From an uncultured Clostridia bacterium (GTDB lineage: Bacteria > Bacillota > Clostridia > Christensenellales > Borkfalkiaceae), in the NCBI GenBank assembly GCA_904502225.1, contig CAJGDO010000016.1, positions 1-30,281 of the forward strand: a stretch of DNA of 30,281 bases, given 5' to 3'. The position numbers and the translations under genes are program-made. This document shows positions 24,393-30,281 of this stretch, one piece after another (the first letter of the stretch is position 1; every line of letters starts with the position of its first letter). The notes below the pieces were generated by a model. The model searched no databases. It was not told the DNA's origin and saw nothing but the letters and a program-made list of their open reading frames with translations.

Positions 24393-24929
24393 ATGGATTA
24401 TTTATTATTACAAGATTTTTTGGTCACTTACAGCCTGCCAACGCTGATTGTTGCCGTTATCGTTTCGGCAGTCAGCCTAACGCTAAACAAGTTTTTTAGC
24501 CGTGCACATAAGTTGCTAAAGGCCTACTTGCCTTTTGTTTTGGCAATTTTGCTCTATTCAGGATACTATATGATTTTTGTTGAAAAGGCTTTTGTCTTAA
24601 AAAAGGAAGTCTTTTACGGCGGAATTTTAAGCGGGTCTCTTTCGGCAATCATTTCTTCTGCGATAGGCAAAATTTTAAGCGGAAAGCCTATCGGGGCAAG
24701 TGCGACAGTTTTGCTTATTGAAGGTATGTTAGAAGGCTATATTGAAACACACCTTTTGACAAAAACGGCAATCGATATTGAACTTGCCCTTTCGCTAGAA
24801 GACGGTGAGAAAATTGAACAGCAAGTTATAGATACTATTTCTTACAACTGTTCTTCACTTACATATAATGAAATTATAGGGCTTTCCAAACTGATTATTA
24901 GTGCAGTAAAACAGGTTAAAAAATCTTAA
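24393..24929 (+). CDS. Unrecognised three-helix membrane protein beside the ger operon
   Basis: This 178-residue protein matches no family I know. Three hydrophobic segments (about 12-31, 43-62 and 75-95) precede a soluble C-terminal part of about 80 residues. The third helix ends with IGKILSGKPIGASATVLLIEGMLEGYIE, then an acidic stretch (LSLEDGEKIEQQ) and a basic end (KQVKKS). AAGGTGG is just before the ATG. It lies between sigK (divergent) and the germination genes, and a terminator separates it from gerA. That placement suggests a sporulation or spore-membrane role, but this is position only. Confidence 0.8.
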   Translation: MDYLLLQDFLVTYSLPTLIVAVIVSAVSLTLNKFFSRAHKLLKAYLPFVLAILLYSGYYMIFVEKAFVLKKEVFYGGILSGSLSAIISSAIGKILSGKPIGASATVLLIEGMLEGYIETHLLTKTAIDIELALSLEDGEKIEQQVIDTISYNCSSLTYNEIIGLSKLIISAVKQVKKS

Positions 24930-24935
24930 CTGATT

Positions 24936-24968
24936 AAAGGGGTTTAACGCCCCTTTTTTCTTTTTTTT
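24936..24968 (+). terminator. Intrinsic terminator before the ger operon
   Basis: Stem AAAGGGG / CCCCTTT (24936-24942 and 24950-24956), 7-base loop, followed by a long T-rich tail to 24968. It ends the membrane-protein transcript directly upstream of the ger promoter. Confidence 0.85.
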
Positions 24969-24997
24969 ACATAAAAAAGCTTTATTAAAAAATACTA
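24969..24997 (+). promoter_or_regulatory. Sigma-G-like promoter of the germination operon
   Basis: ACATA (24969-24973), a 17-bp spacer and AATACTA (24991-24997) compare well with the sigma-G pattern (GHATR, 17-18 bp, CATNHTA): four of five and six of seven positions. GerA-type operons are normally forespore-expressed under sigma-G. Only 5 bases separate the -10 from the gerA ATG, which has no ribosome site. A sigma-A reading is poor here because no -10 fits a 16-18 bp spacer from TTTACA. Confidence 0.55.
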
Positions 24998-25002
24998 TAT
25001 GT

Positions 25003-26442
25003 ATGAAATTATCAAAAAACTTGGATGAAAACTTTTCTCTTCTTAAAAAAGCCTTGGTTAGTGATGACATAACCTTTTTGGACCTTGAAATTGCAAAAAG
25101 TAAGGGCGTTTTGGTGTTTATAAACGATTTGGTCAACAAGGACACTTTGGGGGAATTGGTTTTGCGTCCAGCCAATAGTTTTAAGGGAAAATTAAGCGAA
25201 AAAACCTTTTTTTCCGCCTTTTTAAGCCCTGAAAAAAAGAAGATTTTGAACTTGGGCGAACTTATTAGCGACCTGCTTTTAGGAAACGCAATTTTAATTG
25301 TAGACGGCATTTCTTTTGGGCTTTCTTTCGGGCTTAAACACTTTGAAAAAAGGGCGATTACCGAACCGCCGACTTCAACCGTTATAAAAGGACCACGAGA
25401 GGGGTTTGTGGAAAGTTTATCGGTAAACGTTAGTATGATGCGAAGAAAGTTAAAGTCAACTAACCTAATCTTTGAAAACTTGACTATTGGGGAATATTCA
25501 GCCACAACCGTTTCTGTTTGCTATATTAAAGGTATTGCATCCAAAAAATTGGTTGAAAAGGTCAAAGAGCAAATTAAGAAAATTAAGATTGATGCCGTTT
25601 TGGACTCTTCTTATATTTCAAAGTTTTTAAATCAGCATAGGTTTTCACTATTTAAGCAAATTGGAAACACTGAAAAACCTGATATTTTGGCTGGCAAAAT
25701 TTTAGAAGGCAGAGTCGCCATTTTTGTTGACGGCTCGCCTATCGCATTGACAGTGCCTTACCTATTGATTGAAGATTTCCAAAGTGCAAGCGACTATTAT
25801 AACTCGTCGTATAGTGCAACAGTTTCACGATATATTAGGGTTATTTCGGTTGCACTTGCTCTTTTTTTGCCTGCACTTTTTGTGTCGGCTGAACTTTTCC
25901 ACTTACAACTTATCCCCTTATCCTTTTTAATGACTATTGTAAATAGTATTAAAGGAATACCCTTATCCCCAAGTTATGAGATGTTTTTTACCTTGCTAAT
26001 CTTTGAAATTCTTAACGAGGCGAGCGTAAGAATGCCAAAGTACGTTGGCATGGTCGTTTCTATCGTGGGTGGGTTAGTTTTGGGCGAAACTGCCGTCAAT
26101 GCAGGCATTATTTCCGCACCGACGCTTATGATTGTTGCCCTTTCGGGAATTTGCCTTTACACTGTGCCAGAGTTAGAACAAACCTTTTCCATTTTAAGAA
26201 TTGTTTTTCTTTTAATCGCTGGAACTTTGGGCATTTATGGGCTTATGATCGCGGTTGCACTGTTGGTGGTTTACCTAACTTCGTTTGAAAGTTATGGCTC
26301 GCCGTTATGTGCACCTTTTTCGCCACTTATTATCGAAGATAATAAAGATGGACTTTACAAGGGCTTTATTCAAGAGTTTGAGTTTAGGCCAAAGTCGCTT
26401 AACAACAAAAATAAACGCAGAATTAAAAAGGGAGAATTATGA
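25003..26442 (+). CDS. Spore germination protein, GerA/GerKA family (A subunit)
   Basis: This 479-residue GerAA-type subunit of a germinant receptor sits in the spore inner membrane. The N-terminal hydrophilic half starts KLSKNLDENFSLLKKAL and carries the conserved GPREGFVESL (about 126-135), NISLIRRR-like NVSMMRRKLK, and VEKVKEQIKKI. The C-terminal half has about 5-6 helices with LTVPYLLIEDFQSASDYY at the junction and LPALFVSAELFHLQLIP (about 285-301). The start fits the family. No Shine-Dalgarno is present and the predicted promoter abuts the ATG, so the mRNA is probably leaderless. The stop overlaps the next gene by 4 bases. Confidence 0.93.
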   Translation: MKLSKNLDENFSLLKKALVSDDITFLDLEIAKSKGVLVFINDLVNKDTLGELVLRPANSFKGKLSEKTFFSAFLSPEKKKILNLGELISDLLLGNAILIVDGISFGLSFGLKHFEKRAITEPPTSTVIKGPREGFVESLSVNVSMMRRKLKSTNLIFENLTIGEYSATTVSVCYIKGIASKKLVEKVKEQIKKIKIDAVLDSSYISKFLNQHRFSLFKQIGNTEKPDILAGKILEGRVAIFVDGSPIALTVPYLLIEDFQSASDYYNSSYSATVSRYIRVISVALALFLPALFVSAELFHLQLIPLSFLMTIVNSIKGIPLSPSYEMFFTLLIFEILNEASVRMPKYVGMVVSIVGGLVLGETAVNAGIISAPTLMIVALSGICLYTVPELEQTFSILRIVFLLIAGTLGIYGLMIAVALLVVYLTSFESYGSPLCAPFSPLIIEDNKDGLYKGFIQEFEFRPKSLNNKNKRRIKKGEL

Positions 26443-27524
26443 AGCAGTTAAAGACCAGACAAGTTTGTTTTTTTCTTATAGCATTTTTGCCCATTACCAA
26501 ATTTTTCAGTTTGCCAAGCATAATTGCAAGCCACGCTAACGAAGATTTGTGGATTTCTGCCTTACTTTGCCTTGTGCTTGATTTTATCACACTTATCCCT
26601 ATCGTTATTGCGTGCAGAAATGCAAACAAAAACTTTTTTGAACTGTTAGAAGATTGTTTGGGCAGGGCTGGGGCAAAAATTGTTGCAGTTTTTTATTTAA
26701 TTTTCTTTTTTGTTAAAACTATTTTGCCTATAAACGAACAAAAAGATTATATCGAGTTTACGCTTTACACTCTTAAGCCGACTGTCATTTACTTTTTGCC
26801 ACTATTTTTGCTTGCTTTTTATATTTGTTTTAAGAAGTTGCGGGTTTTTGGCAGGCTTTCTGATATTTTTTGGATGGTGACCTTGAACGGTTTTATTGCT
26901 CTTATTGCACTTTCCATTCCAAACGCCGATTTTTCTGCCGTTTTGCCTATTGGGGCAAGGGGTTTTTCTAACGTTATTAAAGGCAGTTTTCGTGCTTTTA
27001 ACTGGTTTAACGACTGCGTTTTTATAATGTTTTTTATTGGGAATTTTGACTACGATAAAAAGGCGGGGCTTAAGATATTTTTGTCTTTTGCATTAGGTGC
27101 GGTTATGGTGGTTGTTTTTATGATTACCTTTTATGCAATCTTCTCTTCCATTGCCTTTAGGCAAAGGTTTGCTTTAACCGAAATGTCAAAATATACGACC
27201 GTTATAAGCAATTTGGGTAGATTTGACTATATCGGTATTTTTATGATACTTTTTTCAAACGTCTTTGCACTGTGCCTACCTTTTTACTTTTCAAGCAAAC
27301 TATTAAAATATATTTTTAATATCAACAGGCTTTGGGTTGCACCAACTATCACAGTGCTTTCTCAACTGTTTATAGTGCTGTTTTTATACGAGTTTTCGGT
27401 CACGTTTGAAAGGGTTATAACCAATTATTTTTCCTTTTACTTTATACTTTTAGGCAATATTTTGCCTATAATTTTATCCATAATTTTTATAAGGAGAACA
27501 AAGTATGCGATTAAAAAGGGCTAA
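26439..27524 (+). CDS. Spore germination permease, GerB/GerKB family (B subunit)
   Basis: This 361-residue GerAB-type protein has about ten transmembrane helices of the amino-acid/polyamine/organocation transporter fold and is the likely germinant-sensing subunit. It starts LKTRQVCFFLIAFLPITKFF and contains VFYLIFFFVKTILPINEQKDYIEFTLY. AAAGGGAG lies before the ATG, which overlaps the gerA stop (ATGA). Its own end overlaps gerC by 20 bases. The ligand cannot be predicted. Confidence 0.93.
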   Translation: MKQLKTRQVCFFLIAFLPITKFFSLPSIIASHANEDLWISALLCLVLDFITLIPIVIACRNANKNFFELLEDCLGRAGAKIVAVFYLIFFFVKTILPINEQKDYIEFTLYTLKPTVIYFLPLFLLAFYICFKKLRVFGRLSDIFWMVTLNGFIALIALSIPNADFSAVLPIGARGFSNVIKGSFRAFNWFNDCVFIMFFIGNFDYDKKAGLKIFLSFALGAVMVVVFMITFYAIFSSIAFRQRFALTEMSKYTTVISNLGRFDYIGIFMILFSNVFALCLPFYFSSKLLKYIFNINRLWVAPTITVLSQLFIVLFLYEFSVTFERVITNYFSFYFILLGNILPIILSIIFIRRTKYAIKKG

Positions 27525-28719
27525 AGCCATGATGATAAGCGTTTTGTTGCTGTTTACCTTTTTCTTTTCTAACGATTTCGGGCTTATTGACGTGGAAAAA
27601 ACTTCCATTGTCACAGCCATTGCTATCGACTATGAAAACCAAAAATATTTGGTGACGGCACAAGTTGCCGTGCCAGAAGCAACCGACACCAACACCGAAA
27701 ACCAAAAAGCACAGTTAAGCGGTAAAGGAAACACTGTTGGCGAGGCTATTAAAGACCTTGGCGACCTTTCGGGGTGGTTCCCTAAACTTGCCTTTTGCAA
27801 CCTTATTATTTTGGGCAACGGCTTAAAAGACCAAAACGTTGTCAGAATTTTAGATTATTTTGCTAAAACACTTCGACTTCAAGACTCTGCACTTGTTGCT
27901 CTTGCCGATAAAAACGCAAAGGAAATTTTATCGCTTTCTACCCCACTTGATAACATTTCTTCGTTTGCCATACAGAAAATATTGTTTAAGGCGTCTGGCT
28001 TTGACAACGACGTTGCAAGAACGGATATTAAGACCTTTTGTGCCGGCTATTATTCGCCGAACTCATCGGGGTTTATGCCTATAATAAAGGTTATTAGTGC
28101 GGATAGCGGAAGCGGAAACGAGGGCGAAAAGGCAGACAACAGTTCTTCAAGTTCTTCTCAAAAAAATCAGACAAGTCAAGGGAGCAACTCTGACTCGAAC
28201 AACCTTTTTGACGCAAGAACCACCGCTCTTTTTAAGGACGGGAAAATGGTTGGCGAATTATCGCCCGATTTGACCGTTGCTTTTAACGCCATTAACACTT
28301 CTATCGCTGGGACAAGCCTTGCAGTTAAAAACGTGCCTTATAACGACCAAGAGTGCAATTATTTATTGACTGTTCTTAACGATAAAAACTCTATCAAGGT
28401 TAAGGCAACCGAAAATGACGTTGAAGTTAATATTTCCTTATCGCTTTTTTGCAAGGTTTCTGACGTTGATGCAACTGATAGTGGCCAATCTTTATCGGCA
28501 AACCTACCCTTATCTAAACCTTTAATAGAAAAAACAAAAACAATGTTAGTTAATAATATTACTCAACTTATAAACACTTCTGTTCAAACGGGTTGCGATT
28601 TTTTGAAAATAAAAGAAAAACTGTATCGCTTTAATTACAGCAAATACAGTCTTTATAAGGATAATTTTTTATCTAAATTAAAGGTTAAAATTGACGCAGA
28701 CGTGCGTGGGCAAAGATAA
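27505..28719 (+). CDS. Spore germination protein, Ger(x)C family (C subunit), no lipobox cysteine
   Basis: This 404-residue GerAC-type subunit is normally a lipoprotein on the outer face of the spore inner membrane. The N terminus MRLKRAKAMMISVLLLFTFFFS is a plausible signal or anchor helix. The expected lipobox cysteine, usually in a GCWD-like motif, is missing: the sequence reads SNDFGLIDVEKTSIV, and the first cysteine is at residue 98. The body follows the family (AIAIDY, VTAQVAVPE, GNTVGEAIKDL, FKDGKMVGEL). A Ser/Asn/Gly-rich low-complexity insert occupies about 199-236. AAGGAG precedes the ATG inside the end of gerB. The stop abuts lplA with no gap. Confidence 0.9.
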   Translation: MRLKRAKAMMISVLLLFTFFFSNDFGLIDVEKTSIVTAIAIDYENQKYLVTAQVAVPEATDTNTENQKAQLSGKGNTVGEAIKDLGDLSGWFPKLAFCNLIILGNGLKDQNVVRILDYFAKTLRLQDSALVALADKNAKEILSLSTPLDNISSFAIQKILFKASGFDNDVARTDIKTFCAGYYSPNSSGFMPIIKVISADSGSGNEGEKADNSSSSSSQKNQTSQGSNSDSNNLFDARTTALFKDGKMVGELSPDLTVAFNAINTSIAGTSLAVKNVPYNDQECNYLLTVLNDKNSIKVKATENDVEVNISLSLFCKVSDVDATDSGQSLSANLPLSKPLIEKTKTMLVNNITQLINTSVQTGCDFLKIKEKLYRFNYSKYSLYKDNFLSKLKVKIDADVRGQR

Positions 28720-29694
28720 TTATTCAAACATTTTATCGGCAATTTCTTTTGCATCAGCACCGCTGATATACTCGCCAACTTGTTCCAAAACTTTGTTTAA
28801 CTCAACTTTGTTGAACTTTATTCCGTTTAATTGACTTGCCAATTCTTTAACGCTTTTCTTTTCAAAAAAGTCGCCAAAAATTTGTGCATCGGTGATTAAG
28901 CCGTTTTGGGTATTAAACCTTAACGTAAATATACCAAACTCAAACTTGGCGGTAAACTCGTTTTGACCGATTGGAGAACGGCCTATATTCCACTCGTATT
29001 TGGAATATTTTTCATTTACAAGCGTTTGGATTGCAGATAAATCGCTCTTTGTAAGTTCATAATTATCGCAATCTTTAAGAAATTGTGCTTTTAAGCCCGC
29101 TTTAAATTCTTCAATGCTCATTTTATCGTTTAGATGCTCTATAACGTTGGTTATTCTTGCCCTAACAGATTTTATGCCCTTGCTTTGCATTTTTATTTTT
29201 GAAGGGTTTAAGCATTTTGAAAGTTCTTCGGTGTCAGCATTAAACAAAATAGTGCCGTGATGCATTATTCTATCCTTAAACACCGTTTGGGCGTTGCCTG
29301 AAATCTTTTTGTCTTCTATAACAATATCGTTCCTACCGCTAAAACTTGCGTTTACGCCTAAACTTTTTAAGTATTCAATAACAGGGGCTGTGAACTTTTT
29401 ATAATTGTCCTCATCAGCGTTATAAGGTGCAATAATGGTGTAGCATAGGTTGCCCTTATCGTGATAAACCGTTCCGCCACCCGTTAAACGGCGAACAACC
29501 TTAACCCCCGCACTTTCAGTGTAGGAAAGGTTGACTTCTTCTATTGCGTTTTGGTTTGTGCCAACTATAACAGCCCTGTCGTTTATCCATAAATATATAT
29601 AGTAATCGTCAGTGTGTTTTAACAAATATTCTTCCGATGCTAAATTAAAATATGCATCGGTATTATCGTGGGTTATAAACTTAAACTTTTGCAT
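28720..29694 (-). CDS. lplA: Lipoate-protein ligase A
   Basis: This 324-residue ligase activates free lipoate with ATP and attaches it to lipoyl domains. The catalytic region has RRLTGGGTVYHDKGNL (68-83), the lysine motif KKISGNAQ (129-136) and GTILFNAD. The C-terminal accessory domain (about 245-324) is present, so it is full length and does not need a separate partner. It follows a 2-oxoacid dehydrogenase E1-beta gene, whose E2 partner would be its substrate. A terminator lies between them and no convincing promoter was found in the 25-base gap, so expression may depend on readthrough. AAGGAT precedes the ATG. Confidence 0.94.
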   Translation of the reverse strand: MQKFKFITHDNTDAYFNLASEEYLLKHTDDYYIYLWINDRAVIVGTNQNAIEEVNLSYTESAGVKVVRRLTGGGTVYHDKGNLCYTIIAPYNADEDNYKKFTAPVIEYLKSLGVNASFSGRNDIVIEDKKISGNAQTVFKDRIMHHGTILFNADTEELSKCLNPSKIKMQSKGIKSVRARITNVIEHLNDKMSIEEFKAGLKAQFLKDCDNYELTKSDLSAIQTLVNEKYSKYEWNIGRSPIGQNEFTAKFEFGIFTLRFNTQNGLITDAQIFGDFFEKKSVKELASQLNGIKFNKVELNKVLEQVGEYISGADAKEIADKMFE

Positions 29695-29717
29695 TTTTTA
29701 TCCTTTATTTTATAGTT

Positions 29718-29755
29718 AAAAAAAGGGGGTTTTAACCAACCCCCTTCCTTTTTTT
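29718..29755 (-). terminator. Terminator between E1-beta and lplA
   Basis: Stem AAGGGGGTT / AACCCCCTT (about 29723-29746, 6-base loop) with A- and T-runs on either side. It lies between the E1-beta stop and the lplA start, and the lplA leader begins right after the T-run. It may be a partial terminator that sets the ratio of the two genes. Confidence 0.85.
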
Positions 29756-29767
29756 TAATTGTTAAGA

Positions 29768-30281
29768 TTATACACCTTTTTTAGCCTTGCGTAATGCTTC
29801 TGCATCAGAAGTATTAGTTGTGCTGATATGTCCTTTAAGTGGTAAAATCTTGTCGTTAATGCAATCCAAAATCCATTCTGCTTGTGGGAAGAATTCAGCA
29901 TCGAATTCAAATGGAGGAGTAATCCAGTTTTTAGCACCGCAAACTACTGCTGGTGCGTCTAAATAATCGAAGCAAAGTTCAGAAATGTTCCTTGCGAAGT
30001 CGTTAAGGATACTACCTCTTGCACAAGCGTCAGAAGCAAGGATAATTCTGCCAGTCTTTTTAACTGATTCAACAACTTTTTCGTAGTTGAATGGAACGAT
30101 TGACCTTGCGTCGATAACTTCTGCTTCAACGCCGTATTTTTCAGAAAGAATTTTAGCAGCATCCATTGCTCTATACAATGTTGCACCGATTGTAAGAATT
30201 GTGATATCGCTACCAACTCTCTTAATATCTGGTTCGCCAAGAGGAATTTCATAGTATCCTTCTGGAACGCCTTCCTTTCTA
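29768..30281 (-). CDS. 2-oxoacid dehydrogenase E1 beta subunit, C-terminal part (cut by window edge)
   Basis: Reading to the window end gives about 170 residues in one open frame. They begin RKEGVPEGYYEIPLG and then GEPDIKRVGSDITILTIGATLYRAMDAA, the segment linking the pyrimidine-binding and C-terminal domains of transketolase-like E1-beta subunits. The C-terminal domain has VEAEVIDARSIVPFNYEKV, and ARGSILNDFARNI and DAPAVVCGAKNWITPPFEFDAEFFPQ follow. The tail after the usual end (LPLKGHISTTNTSDAEALRKAKKGV) is a short extension. With E1-alpha and E2 it would oxidatively decarboxylate pyruvate, acetoin or a branched-chain 2-oxoacid. The subtype cannot be set from this part. The gene is open at 30281, not broken. 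Confidence 0.9.
   Translation of the reverse strand, partial: RKEGVPEGYYEIPLGEPDIKRVGSDITILTIGATLYRAMDAAKILSEKYGVEAEVIDARSIVPFNYEKVVESVKKTGRIILASDACARGSILNDFARNISELCFDYLDAPAVVCGAKNWITPPFEFDAEFFPQAEWILDCINDKILPLKGHISTTNTSDAEALRKAKKGV

Noticed and set aside
24855..25505. 216-residue minus-strand open frame
   Set aside because: It is antisense to the 3' end of the membrane-protein gene and the 5' half of gerA and crosses their terminator. It has no family features.

Overview
The window is AT-rich bacterial chromosome that most likely comes from an endospore-forming, anaerobic member of the Clostridia. The evidence is an uninterrupted sigma-K gene beside a gerA-type germinant-receptor operon, a TM1266-type hydrogenase regulator, strong AGGAGG-type ribosome sites, and near-consensus sigma-A promoters (TTGACA-17-TATAAT). 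I cannot name a genus. The translations resemble uncultured gut Clostridia, but that is an impression and not a result.

Layout. 1-360: two tandem 121-bp-period repeats, each carrying the 3' end of a tRNA, lie downstream of a tRNA-Gly(CCC) gene on the minus strand. 360-2700: a pair of short chromate (ChrA-type) transporters and an auxin-efflux-carrier-family permease. 2741-4724: a three-gene sugar-phosphate-like operon (SIS isomerase, archaeal-type triose-phosphate isomerase, YjbQ) behind a perfect consensus promoter. 4825-13850: an eight-gene de novo pyrimidine operon, pyrC-carB-pyrK-pyrD-pyrF-pyrE-pyrB-pyrI, preceded by a leader with all the parts of a PyrR-type transcription attenuator. carA is not in the operon. 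13915-20131: a surface-glycan operon (priming glycosyltransferase, GT4, GT2, flippase, two LicD proteins, a TagD-like cytidylyltransferase). 20290-23351: MATE efflux pump, folA, thyA and the TM1266-type regulator. 23417-24118: sigK. All of these are on the minus strand.

From about 24296 the plus strand carries a spore-related block: a 22-codon mini-ORF with a strong ribosome site, an unrecognised three-helix membrane protein, a terminator, then gerA/gerB/gerC-type germination genes behind a sigma-G-like promoter placed so close to the start codon that the mRNA would be leaderless. The block ends against a convergent lipoate-protein ligase gene. That gene follows the 3' part of a 2-oxoacid dehydrogenase E1-beta gene, which is cut by the window edge.

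How the parts fit. The pyr operon makes UMP from bicarbonate, glutamine nitrogen and aspartate. The adjacent glycan operon consumes UDP-sugars and CTP. SigK and the Ger proteins act late in sporulation and at germination. LplA would lipoylate the E2 subunit that partners the E1-beta product.

Points most worth follow-up: the PyrR attenuator, the tRNA-linked repeats (rtT-like architecture), the SIS/TIM/YjbQ cassette, two candidate leaderless genes, the GerC protein without a lipobox cysteine, the 22-codon mini-ORF, and a very strong shortage of the tetranucleotide GATC across the window.
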